The notes under the pieces were generated by a model. It was given only the letters and a program-made list of their open reading frames with translations, did no database searches and was not told the origin of the DNA. Positions 1 to 5,306 of a stretch of 5,306 nt of DNA are shown here, in pieces. The position numbers were made by a program, and so were the translations under genes. The stretch's first letter is position 1, and each line of letters begins with the position of its first letter. The DNA comes from Acidobacteriota bacterium (lineage in GTDB: Bacteria > Acidobacteriota > Polarisedimenticolia > Gp22-AA2): the NCBI GenBank assembly GCA_027297005.1, contig JAPUIN010000029.1:1-5306 (forward strand), read 5' to 3'.

Positions 1-563
1 AGGAATCCGAGATCCTCGTTCAGATGGCGCCGCAAGAAAGCCTTATCGATCTGCTCGGCCCGGATGTAGATCCCGATCACCTCGCCGTTCACGTGAAGCC
101 TGACCCACGTCGCACCGCTGGTGATCACGCCGGCACGCGCCATGAGCAGCCACGCCACCCCCTCGCGCACGAGCGCTCCCGGCCCGCCGTTCTCCAGATT
201 GAACTTTCTGTGCGAGTTCCACTCCTGACCCAGCACGAACTCGTCGAGATCGATCTTCAGTGAAACCTTGCGCGGATCGGCCTCGCTCGGGATGGCGATC
301 GTTGGCTTACGCCGCACCGACACGAGGCCAGGGATCTCGTCGCCGCAGTGGAACATCGCCGACCGTTCATCGTTGAAGGTCGTATCGTGCCGGATGGCGT
401 CCCAGTCAGCCGGATCGATGTCGAGGTGGAAATCGAGGACCTGAAAAGGCTCATTGGGGAGGAGACAGATCGCCCCGGCCGGCGCACCGGCGAAAATCGA
501 CAGCAAAACGACCAATAACGCCGATCTTATGACGCGGGTGTGCTTCCTGCCTGTCATCAGCAT
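1..563 (-). CDS. Secreted CotH-family protein (spore coat protein H kinase-like), C-terminus off window
   Basis: About 187 residues are visible by translating the minus strand from the ATG at 563; the frame is open to the left edge. Residues 1-31 look like a Sec signal peptide: a basic start (TGRKHTRVIR), a hydrophobic core (SALLVVLLSIFAG) and a small-residue cleavage region (APAGA). The mature start, with DFHLDIDPADWDAI (44-57), fits the opening strand of CotH proteins. The stretch 99-176 carries the family's usual series: KVSLKIDLDEF, then KFNLEN, then LVREGVAWLL, then VNGEVIGIYIRAEQID. CotH proteins have an atypical kinase fold, and Bacillus CotH phosphorylates coat proteins; homologues are common in non-spore-forming bacteria as exported proteins of unknown substrate. 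The metal-binding aspartates would lie off the window, so activity cannot be judged. No other in-frame start exists upstream before a stop; the third codon (ATG at 557) is an alternative start, better spaced from a weak AGGCGG. Confidence 0.87.
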   Translation of the reverse strand, partial: MLMTGRKHTRVIRSALLVVLLSIFAGAPAGAICLLPNEPFQVLDFHLDIDPADWDAIRHDTTFNDERSAMFHCGDEIPGLVSVRRKPTIAIPSEADPRKVSLKIDLDEFVLGQEWNSHRKFNLENGGPGALVREGVAWLLMARAGVITSGATWVRLHVNGEVIGIYIRAEQIDKAFLRRHLNEDLGF

Positions 564-620
564 GACCGCCTGAGCATCTCCAAGGCCGGGGAATATGCAG
601 CCTGCGCTATCCCGGTTTCC

Positions 621-667
621 GGCCGATCCACTGGAATGAGCGGCGTAAATATACCGGCAAATCGGCC
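621..667. repeat. Inverted repeat GGCCGAT / ATCGGCC around the cotH promoter -10
   Basis: Perfect 7-base arms lie at 621-627 (GGCCGAT) and 661-667 (ATCGGCC), 33 bases apart and 40 bases start to start. The arms flank the -10 box at 648-653; the right arm falls in the spacer just downstream of the -35 box. Two half-sites of one DNA-binding protein are possible. The arms are short and GC-rich, so chance is also possible. Confidence 0.25.
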
Positions 668-675
668 ACAGTCAA
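648..675 (-). promoter_or_regulatory. Sigma70-type promoter for the cotH-like gene
   Basis: On the minus strand TTGACT (675-670) is followed after 16 bases by TATATT (653-648). Each hexamer matches the housekeeping consensus at five of six bases, and the spacing is one short of the ideal 17. Transcription would begin near 641, giving an untranslated leader of roughly 78 bases before the ATG at 563. In such GC-rich DNA this AT-rich combination stands out. Confidence 0.65.
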
Positions 676-752
676 CGGTTACGAGCTACGATCGCGGCGG
701 GTCGGATGGTGTTGAGGCGGACGGGCCATCTCTTCAAATCGGGCCGGGGACG

Positions 753-782
753 TTGACGCTTCCCCCATCTCCGTGCTCTGAT
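753..782 (+). promoter_or_regulatory. Candidate promoter for the leader ORF and lipoprotein
   Basis: TTGACG (753-758) is followed after 18 bases by TCTGAT (777-782), which is preceded by TG at 774-775, as in an extended -10 element. The -10 matches the consensus at only four of six bases. Transcription would start near 789, about 32 bases before the leader ATG at 821. Position and strand fit the downstream gene; the match itself is moderate. Confidence 0.4.
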
Positions 783-820
783 CGAGACAACGGCGCAGCC
801 ACCGTGCTGTGAGGAATCCA

Positions 821-868
821 ATGAGATACGGACCGATCCTGGCTACGCTTTTCGAGGAGAGCCGATGA
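821..868 (+). CDS. Possible 15-residue leader peptide overlapping the lipoprotein start
   Basis: ATG at 821 opens a short frame, MRYGPILATLFEESR, ending at TGA 866-868. GAGGA at 811-815, five bases before the ATG, is a good ribosome binding site. The stop overlaps the first ATG of the lipoprotein gene in an ATGA, the classic arrangement for translational coupling, and the lipoprotein's own ribosome binding site lies inside this frame. The peptide has no attenuator-like run of one amino acid, and I see no terminator hairpin. It may be a coupling leader or a chance frame; it resembles no protein I know. Confidence 0.35.
   Translation: MRYGPILATLFEESR
854..859 (+). promoter_or_regulatory. Ribosome binding site of the LPPGL lipoprotein
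   Basis: GAGGAG ends five bases before the first of three consecutive ATG codons (865, 868, 871). Spacing is 5, 8 or 11 bases respectively, so the second ATG at 868 is about as likely as the first to be the true start. The difference is one or two methionines at the tip of the signal peptide. Confidence 0.6.
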
Positions 869-1305
869 TGATGAAGGAAACCGGTGCGAGGATCGTATAC
901 GTCCTGCTGCTCGCCTTCTGCGTGCCGGTCGCGACTGGCTGTGCGATCACCTCCGGCTCCACCGTCTCGGGAGGGGTTTCGTATCGCGGCTCCCGCGTCG
1001 GCGTTGACATTTTGTTCACCGACGATGACCGGCGCACGATCCGGCACCACTACGAAAGCCGCCGCGCGAACCTGCCACCCGGTCTCGCGAAGAAGAAGCA
1101 ACTGCCGCCGGGGCTGCGCAAACAGATCGCGCGCAGAGGACACCTTCCTCCCGGGTTGGATGGGGATCGATTGCCTGCCAAGCTGGAAAAACAGCTTTCG
1201 AGAATCCCGGAGGGACACGTGCGGATTCGTGTCGGCGCCGACATCGTCCTGATGGATGGTGCGTCCCGCCTCATCTTGGACGTCATCAAGGACGTCGCGA
1301 TCTGA
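865..1305 (+). CDS. Small LPPGL-repeat lipoprotein (CigR/RcnB-like)
   Basis: The 146-residue product starts with a lipoprotein signal peptide: charged KETGAR, hydrophobic IVYVLLLAFCVPVA, and lipobox ATGC with Cys26 as the probable lipidation site. A Gly/Ser-rich stretch (30-45) follows. A basic region then holds three exact LPPGL motifs at residues 70-74, 80-84 and 94-98 and a degenerate LPAKL at 103-107. The end (118-144) is strand-like, HVRIRVGADIVLMDGASRLI, the usual close of proteins annotated as RcnB-like or CigR-like. CigR is a Salmonella membrane-associated anti-virulence factor; RcnB is a periplasmic protein linked to nickel/cobalt homeostasis. Neither role can be assumed here. Asp128 is not followed by Lys or Asp, and the +2 residue after Cys26 is Ala, so inner-membrane retention is not signalled; an outer-membrane or periplasm-facing location is inferred. 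It is read alone on the plus strand. Confidence 0.82.
   Translation: MMMKETGARIVYVLLLAFCVPVATGCAITSGSTVSGGVSYRGSRVGVDILFTDDDRRTIRHHYESRRANLPPGLAKKKQLPPGLRKQIARRGHLPPGLDGDRLPAKLEKQLSRIPEGHVRIRVGADIVLMDGASRLILDVIKDVAI
1072..1158 (+). repeat. Three LPPGL-coding repeats with divergent codons
   Basis: The units at 1072-1086, 1102-1116 and 1144-1158 each encode Leu-Pro-Pro-Gly-Leu but use different codons: CTGCCACCCGGTCTC, CTGCCGCCGGGGCTG and CTTCCTCCCGGGTTG. The peptide is constant while the third bases have drifted, which indicates an old repeat under protein-level selection rather than a recent DNA duplication. Confidence 0.85.
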
Positions 1306-1340
1306 AGCTGCCTCCTGCCCCGGGCTTCGATCACCCCTGC

Positions 1341-3323
1341 TCAGCCGCCGTATCGACTCCGCAGCTCGCGTCGCATCAGCTTGTTGGAGGGGGTGCGGGG
1401 CAGATCGGCGACCAGCACCAGGTCATGAATCCTGAATAGCGGATTGAGGCGCACGGCGATGCGACTCTTCAGATCGGCCGCCAGGCGATCCCGGTCAACC
1501 TCCCCGGTGGGAACGACGAACAGGACCAGCCGGTCAGCCCCTTCTCCGCCTGGCCGGACCGCGACCGCCGCGCTCTCGAAAACCTCCGGGTGCTCATCGA
1601 CGACCCGCTCGAGTTCGAGCGCACCGACCTTGATTCCACCCAGGTTCATGGTGTCGTCCGATCGCCCCTCCGCCTTGAAAAACCCTTCGGGCAACCGGGC
1701 GATCTGATCCCCGTGCCGGCGCAGGATCTGCCCACCCGGCCCCGCGGGGCAGCCGGTGTAGTACACCTCGTGGTGGTCCCGGTGCAGCAGGCGCTGTGAC
1801 AACCCGATGGCGGGCGGGATCAGGAACAGCTCACCTGTTTCCCCCTCCGACGCCTCGCGGCCGGCCTCGTCGAGAATGGTGAAATCGATCCCCAGCGCCG
1901 GGGTCGTAAACGTCGCCGGCGAGGCGGGCTGGACGACCGTCCCGGTGATGTGGCCGCCGCCGATCTCGGTGCCGCCCAGGTACTCGATAACCGGAGCACG
2001 GTAACCCGCACGGCTCATCAGCCACAGATAATCCTCGCGGTTCGACGGCTCACCGGTCGACGAGAAGACCCGCACCGCATCCCAGGCCCGCTCCTCCACC
2101 ATCCCGCTCCCGCGCCAGGCGCGCACCATCGAGGGGATGACGCCCAACATCGTGACACCTGCGTTCCGGACGAACCGCGCGAACCCTTCGCCGGTCGGGG
2201 CCCCTTCGTAGAGCGCCATCGCGGCATCGTTGATGAGCGACGCGTAGATCAGCCACGGCCCCATCATCCAGCCGATGTTGGTCGGCCAGGCGACGACCTC
2301 TCCGCCGCGGATGTCGTGATGGAAATGGCCGTCCATGGCGCACTTGATCGGCGTGAGGTGGGTCCAGGGAATCGCCTTCGGCTCGGCGGTGGTTCCCGAG
2401 GAGAACAGAACGTTGATCACCTCATCCGGATCGGGCCCACCCGGCTCGAGCCCTCCCGGCGTGGCAAGGAGATCCTCCCACGTCAAATCCTGCGTGCGCA
2501 GCCGGAGATCACTCGGTGAGCCGCTCGACTTCGCCGGGATCACGATCACCTTCGGCACATCGGCCTCGATCACCTTCGACAGGAGATCGATCCTCTTCCC
2601 GGCCCTCATGTACGACTCGACGGTCAGGACGGCCTCCGCGTTGCCCAACCGACAGCGCCGCGCCAGCTCCCGCGGGGAGAAGCTGTCGGCCACCGAGATC
2701 ACCCGACATCCGGCCCGGATAATGCCGAGGTAGGCCGCCACGCACTCAAGTGTCATCGGCATGTACAGCGCGATCCCGTCACCGCGTTCGAACCCGCGCC
2801 GCCGCACCCCGGCGGCCACGCGGTTCACGAGCGTCTCCAGTTCACCGCGGTTGATGATCTCCAGACGGTCGGTCCCCTCGGCACCGGCGATAATCGCCGG
2901 CGTGGCGGCGGCCGCCTTGAAACAGCTGTCGACGATGCTCAACCGTGCGCCGGACAGCCAGCGCGGGTTCTCGATCCCGCCAGCGAGGTCGAGGATCAGG
3001 TCGGGCCGCCGGGCAAAGACGATGCCGAGCCTCTCGATCGCCGCGCCCCAGAACTCCCCCCTCTCGCGAACCGACCAGGCGTGCAGATCGCGAAAGTCGC
3101 GGACCTTCCGCTCCGCCATGAAGCGTCCCAGATTCGAGTTCCACATCTCGGATCGCGAGGGACGCCATACGAGAGGCGGGCCGTCCCTGGGACGGCGATT
3201 GTTGAAGATGGTGCGGAACGCCTCGAGGTGCTCCGGGAACGGCCGGGAGGGACCCTTGCGCAGCTCGCGAACCCATCGCTCCCAGCGATCGTCCTGTCGG
3301 CCGGCGGACGTCGGGCGCGCCAT
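1341..3323 (-). CDS. Acyl-CoA synthetase of the AMP-forming family, plant AAE17/AAE18-like
   Basis: This 660-residue enzyme should activate a carboxylic acid with ATP to an acyl-adenylate and then transfer it to CoA in the cytoplasm. An acetyl-CoA-synthetase-type N-terminal region (about 30-130) precedes the AMP-binding domain. Visible motifs are the P-loop SSGTTAEPKAI (308-318), STGEPSN (422-428), GGTEIGGG (450-457), HGD with Asp539, GRSDD (553-557), NLGGIKVG (560-567) and PRTPSNKLMRREL (642-654) with catalytic Lys648. IPWTHLTPIK (318-327) and WPTNIGWMMGPWLIYASL (346-363) closely resemble what I recall of Arabidopsis AAE17/AAE18, for which an acetate or butyrate substrate has been proposed; the substrate here is unknown. 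Length is normal for the group. The P-loop has Ala313 where Gly or Ser is usual. The ATG at 3323 lies 7 bases after the PilZ stop and has no clear Shine-Dalgarno, so translation is probably coupled. Confidence 0.9.
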   Translation of the reverse strand: MARPTSAGRQDDRWERWVRELRKGPSRPFPEHLEAFRTIFNNRRPRDGPPLVWRPSRSEMWNSNLGRFMAERKVRDFRDLHAWSVRERGEFWGAAIERLGIVFARRPDLILDLAGGIENPRWLSGARLSIVDSCFKAAAATPAIIAGAEGTDRLEIINRGELETLVNRVAAGVRRRGFERGDGIALYMPMTLECVAAYLGIIRAGCRVISVADSFSPRELARRCRLGNAEAVLTVESYMRAGKRIDLLSKVIEADVPKVIVIPAKSSGSPSDLRLRTQDLTWEDLLATPGGLEPGGPDPDEVINVLFSSGTTAEPKAIPWTHLTPIKCAMDGHFHHDIRGGEVVAWPTNIGWMMGPWLIYASLINDAAMALYEGAPTGEGFARFVRNAGVTMLGVIPSMVRAWRGSGMVEERAWDAVRVFSSTGEPSNREDYLWLMSRAGYRAPVIEYLGGTEIGGGHITGTVVQPASPATFTTPALGIDFTILDEAGREASEGETGELFLIPPAIGLSQRLLHRDHHEVYYTGCPAGPGGQILRRHGDQIARLPEGFFKAEGRSDDTMNLGGIKVGALELERVVDEHPEVFESAAVAVRPGGEGADRLVLFVVPTGEVDRDRLAADLKSRIAVRLNPLFRIHDLVLVADLPRTPSNKLMRRELRSRYGG

Positions 3324-3330
3324 CGGGCGG

Positions 3331-3696
3331 TCAGAGGCTGCTGAGGTAGCGTTGAAGCCGCTTCTTTTCCTGGGACGACAGCTGAACGAACGAGAGAGCC
3401 ACTTCGTAGCGACGCTTGGTCGGCTGATCGGGACGCCATGTGCAGCGCAGGACCCGAACGTCGCCGACGATCGTCTCCGGCTCGCGCAATTCGCCGCCGA
3501 CCAGTTCGAGCGTCACCCGCAGCTCGGTGCCGGTCTCGAGAAATACGTTCGCCGCGCAGCGCAGCCCCCCGACGGCAACATCGATCGTCTCGAGCTTCAG
3601 ATCGGACGGGATCTCGGCGCTCCCACCTGGCAGGACCTTGATCTCGAGGTACGCCATCGGCCGGAAGTGTTTTCTTTTGTCGCTTTCGTCCGTCAT
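3331..3696 (-). CDS. PilZ-domain protein, possible c-di-GMP sensor
   Basis: The 121-residue protein is essentially a single PilZ domain. RKHFR (8-12) is the RxxxR motif that contacts c-di-GMP in known PilZ proteins. The second motif, [D/N]xSxxG, appears as DVAVGG (39-44), with Ala41 in the serine position. Beta-strands follow (ELRVTLELV, TIVGDVRVLRCTW), and the end RRYEVALSFVQLSSQEKKR with LQRYL matches the usual last strand and helix. There is no signal peptide or membrane segment, so it is cytoplasmic. It precedes the acyl-CoA synthetase by 7 bases and is likely first in a two-gene operon, with a TATAAT box at 3771-3776. GGAGGG at 3711-3706, nine bases ahead of the ATG, supports the start. 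The Ser-to-Ala change may weaken ligand binding; whether it still binds c-di-GMP is open. Confidence 0.85.
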   Translation of the reverse strand: MTDESDKRKHFRPMAYLEIKVLPGGSAEIPSDLKLETIDVAVGGLRCAANVFLETGTELRVTLELVGGELREPETIVGDVRVLRCTWRPDQPTKRRYEVALSFVQLSSQEKKRLQRYLSSL

Positions 3697-3705
3697 CTCT
3701 CCCCA

Positions 3706-3711
3706 CCCTCC
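3706..3711 (-). promoter_or_regulatory. Ribosome binding site of the PilZ gene
   Basis: GGAGGG on the minus strand lies nine bases before the ATG at 3696. It fixes the PilZ start and is the only good ribosome binding site for the PilZ-synthetase pair; none is seen before the synthetase ATG. Confidence 0.65.
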
Positions 3712-3770
3712 GAGTCGTGATCCAGTGGTCGGCCTGGACGAAACATCGATGGTATTTCCGCGCCACCCTG

Positions 3771-3776
3771 ATTATA
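3771..3776 (-). promoter_or_regulatory. -10 box of the probable PilZ-synthetase promoter
   Basis: A perfect TATAAT lies on the minus strand in the gap between the hydrolase stop and the PilZ start. Initiation would fall near 3764, giving a leader of about 68 bases. No good -35 is found at the expected place (3794-3799 reads CCTCGA), which suggests that an activator is needed or that this is a weak promoter. Confidence 0.5.
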
Positions 3777-3792
3777 CATGCGGAGTCTGGGC

Positions 3793-3807
3793 ATCGAGGT
3801 GATCGAT
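3793..3807. repeat. Inverted repeat ATCGA-N5-TCGAT over the expected -35 position
   Basis: Arms ATCGA (3793-3797) and TCGAT (3803-3807) form a 15-base dyad placed just after the hydrolase stop and over the position where the -35 of the PilZ promoter would lie. An 8-base palindrome CATCGATG at 3744-3751 shares the ATCGA core, downstream of the start point. These could be operator sites. No T-run follows on the minus strand, so this is not a terminator. Confidence 0.25.
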
Positions 3808-5306
3808 TCAGCCGCCCCCGTCCCGCGGGATAATCGGGAGCGTGACCCGGGAGGCGCGGGTGGCGTCATGGAACACCGTCTGTTGGGCCGGTTCCATGCG
3901 GACCGCTTCGGCCGGATTCTCCCCGGTATTCGTGTTGCGGTCGAAGACCGGGAACCGGCTCGACGTGATCAGCACGCGGATGCGGTGTCCCTTCCGGAAC
4001 AGGTTACTCGTGACCATGTTGCCGATCCGGATTGCGGTTGGCTCACCGGGCGTGATGAAGGTCGGGTTCGATTCTGAGTCGCGATATCGAATGCGGAGGT
4101 AACCCGCCTCGTTCGGCATCACGTTGAAGGCCCGCCCGTCGGGATGAACGTCCAGCAACGTGACCCCGAAGTCCGTATCGATCGCGCTGCTCGCGATCCA
4201 AAGATCGGCTGTAATCGGTCCGGTGACCTCCAGGTCCCGGTCGAGGGGAGCCGACGTGTAGACGAGGACATCCTTCCGCGCCTGGATGGGGGCGTGATCG
4301 AACGGACCGGTCGATTCGAAATTCTCATACGTGACCGGTATTTTCGGATCATAGACGTACCGATCCGGTGGCTCTCCCACGGGGGGGGGCGTCGTGGTGA
4401 TTCGCCCGTCGCCTCCGGCGCCGTTGGCGGCGCCGCCGCTCCTCAGGTAGTACGGCTCGTATTGTGCCCGCGCGGGGGGCCACTCCTCTTCGGCGCGCCA
4501 GACGTTCTCCCCCATGACGAAGATCTGAACCGGCGGCCAGTCGTCGACCCCGTTTTGGATCCCCTTCAGCCACCGGTCATGCCAGCGGAGGATCAGACCA
4601 AAGTAGTCGAACGTCGTATTGATGCCGAAATCGAGCTCTCCCACATGCGTCTCGTATTCGTTCGGATCGCCATGATCCCAGGGGCCCAGGATCAGCTTCT
4701 GGCCGCGCCGGGCCTCCTCGGTGGCGGCCCGCTGCCGCATCCCGTTGAAGTTGGCGATCGCCCCCAGAGGACCGTAGTTATTGTCGAACCAGCCCGAAAA
4801 ATTGAGAGCCGGCACCGTGATCCGTCCGTGGGCCGCCTGAACATCCGCGAACGCCCAGAACGGACCGTCGTCCGGATGCCGCAGCCACTCGTAATACCAG
4901 GGCGCGATCTCCTGCAGCCTTGGGAAGCCGACGAGTGGCATGTATCCCTCCCACTCCCATTTTTTCTCACGCCACCGAGCGCGGGCCTCGCGGTAGATCT
5001 TCGGGCCGGGGAGCCCGCGGCGCCCTCTTTCGTCCGGGGCGATGTTCATTTCAATCCAGGGAATCCAGGCGTGATCGAGTGCTCCGCCGTGATGGAAGAA
5101 GTGGCGCCCCGTCGCAAAGGTCATCGCCGGGAAGATCGCCTTCAGGGAGGGGGGTGCCTCCATCGCCGCCAGCCACTGGACCGCGCCCGGGTACGACAGG
5201 CCGAACGTGCCGACGCGGCCGTTGCTCCACGGCTGCCGTGCCACCCACTCGATCGTGTCGTGTCCGTCCTCCCCCTCCTGGTGGTAGGCGCGGAACGTCC
5301 CCTCGG
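3808..5306 (-). CDS. CocE/NonD-family serine hydrolase (peptidase S15-like), N-terminus off window
   Basis: The frame is open to the right edge: codons before the GTG at 5244 read GTFRAYHQEGEDGHDTIEW, which is conserved family sequence, so the GTG is internal and the start lies outside. Visible are 498 residues (numbered from the first full codon). The nucleophile elbow GLSYPG holds Ser37 (codon 5194-5196), SGWFDNN holds Asp174 (4783-4785) and GPWDHGD holds His211 (4672-4674), in the order and approximate spacing of the CocE triad. The helical cap lies between Ser and Asp. From about residue 265 comes the C-terminal jelly-roll domain, with TGPITADLWIAS, DTDFGVTLLDVHPDG and KGHRIRVLITSSRFPVFDRN. 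Relatives cleave esters or amides, such as cocaine esterase, alpha-amino-acid ester hydrolases and X-Pro dipeptidyl peptidases; the substrate here cannot be read from the sequence. Export cannot be judged without the N-terminus. A Gly/Ala/Pro-rich linker (about 289-313) contains a nine-C run. Confidence 0.93.
   Translation of the reverse strand, partial: EGTFRAYHQEGEDGHDTIEWVARQPWSNGRVGTFGLSYPGAVQWLAAMEAPPSLKAIFPAMTFATGRHFFHHGGALDHAWIPWIEMNIAPDERGRRGLPGPKIYREARARWREKKWEWEGYMPLVGFPRLQEIAPWYYEWLRHPDDGPFWAFADVQAAHGRITVPALNFSGWFDNNYGPLGAIANFNGMRQRAATEEARRGQKLILGPWDHGDPNEYETHVGELDFGINTTFDYFGLILRWHDRWLKGIQNGVDDWPPVQIFVMGENVWRAEEEWPPARAQYEPYYLRSGGAANGAGGDGRITTTPPPVGEPPDRYVYDPKIPVTYENFESTGPFDHAPIQARKDVLVYTSAPLDRDLEVTGPITADLWIASSAIDTDFGVTLLDVHPDGRAFNVMPNEAGYLRIRYRDSESNPTFITPGEPTAIRIGNMVTSNLFRKGHRIRVLITSSRFPVFDRNTNTGENPAEAVRMEPAQQTVFHDATRASRVTLPIIPRDGGG
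4381..4389. repeat. Nine-base G/C homopolymer inside the hydrolase gene
   Basis: Nine consecutive G on the plus strand are read as nine C in the coding strand and encode three prolines in TTTPPPVGEPP, within a flexible linker. Conserved sequence continues in the same frame on both sides, so the gene is intact as given. Runs of this length are prone to slippage in cells and to sequencing or assembly error. Confidence 0.9.

Larger units (their letters stand above)
564..864. other. Divergent intergenic region between cotH-like gene and LPPGL lipoprotein
   Basis: These 301 bases separate two genes read away from each other. They contain a strong minus-strand promoter candidate (648-675), a weaker plus-strand candidate (753-782), an inverted repeat that brackets the minus promoter's -10 box, and, at the right end, a short leader ORF with its own ribosome binding site. 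The open frames crossing the region have no protein-like composition. I see no tRNA, riboswitch-like fold or terminator. Confidence 0.7.

Noticed and set aside
24..487. Short frames on both strands inside the CotH region (24-263 plus, 257-487 minus)
   Set aside because: The continuous CotH frame, open to the window edge, explains this stretch; the short frames carry no family signal.
540..812. A 90-codon plus-strand frame across the divergent intergenic region
   Set aside because: It has no good ribosome binding site, overlaps the cotH start and promoter, and its composition is not protein-like.
679..1218. A 179-codon minus-strand frame opposite the lipoprotein
   Set aside because: The opposite strand encodes a clear lipoprotein signal peptide and LPPGL repeats with protein-level conservation; this frame is a shadow.
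1304..1328. GAAGC...GCTTC hairpin in the gap between the convergent lipoprotein and synthetase genes
   Set aside because: A five-base stem with a 15-base loop and no T-run on either strand is not a credible intrinsic terminator; none was found in the 35-base gap.
2761..3720. A 319-codon plus-strand open frame running across the synthetase 5' end and the whole PilZ gene
   Set aside because: It is antisense to two well-supported genes, is Arg/Ser/Pro-rich as expected of a shadow frame in GC-rich DNA, and shows no domain or ribosome binding site.
2996..3766. A 256-codon minus-strand frame overlapping PilZ and the synthetase
   Set aside because: It is the shifted frame of the two real genes, very Arg-rich, with no recognisable motif.
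5242..5244. GTG at 5244 as the start of the hydrolase
   Set aside because: The upstream codons to the window edge encode conserved family sequence (EDGHDTIEW), so the valine is internal and the gene is simply cut by the window.

Overview
The window is GC-rich, compact bacterial DNA with short gaps between genes. One lipoprotein signal peptide, one Sec-type signal peptide and a PilZ protein point to a free-living, probably Gram-negative-type bacterium. I cannot name the phylum from this sequence. I see no RNA genes, mobile elements, CRISPR array or phage genes.

Layout, left to right. Positions 1-563 (minus) hold the N-terminal part of a secreted CotH-family (spore coat protein H, atypical kinase fold) protein that runs off the left edge. 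Positions 564-864 are a divergent intergenic region with a good sigma70-like promoter for cotH on the minus strand and a weaker candidate on the plus strand. The plus-strand unit begins with a possible 15-residue leader ORF (821-868) that overlaps, by ATGA, a small lipoprotein (865-1305) with three LPPGL repeats of the CigR/RcnB-like kind. That gene converges, 35 bases apart, on a minus-strand pair: a PilZ-domain protein (3331-3696) followed after 7 bases by a 660-residue acyl-CoA synthetase (1341-3323) most like plant AAE17/AAE18. A TATAAT box at 3771-3776 probably starts this pair. Upstream on the minus strand, 3808-5306 is the C-terminal 498 residues of a CocE/NonD (peptidase S15-like) serine hydrolase whose start lies beyond the right edge.

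How the genes fit together. The clearest functional unit is the PilZ-acyl-CoA synthetase pair: tight spacing, no Shine-Dalgarno of its own for the synthetase, and a shared promoter all suggest co-expression of a possible c-di-GMP sensor and a carboxylic-acid activating enzyme. The hydrolase is on the same strand and could release carboxylic acids from esters or amides, but a separate promoter lies between it and the pair, so a common pathway is only a guess. The CotH protein and the lipoprotein are both exported and divergently transcribed, possibly sharing regulation. I see no wholly new system. The most notable points are the PilZ/synthetase coupling with altered motif residues in both proteins, the ATGA-coupled leader ORF, and the LPPGL repeats whose peptide is kept while the codons differ.
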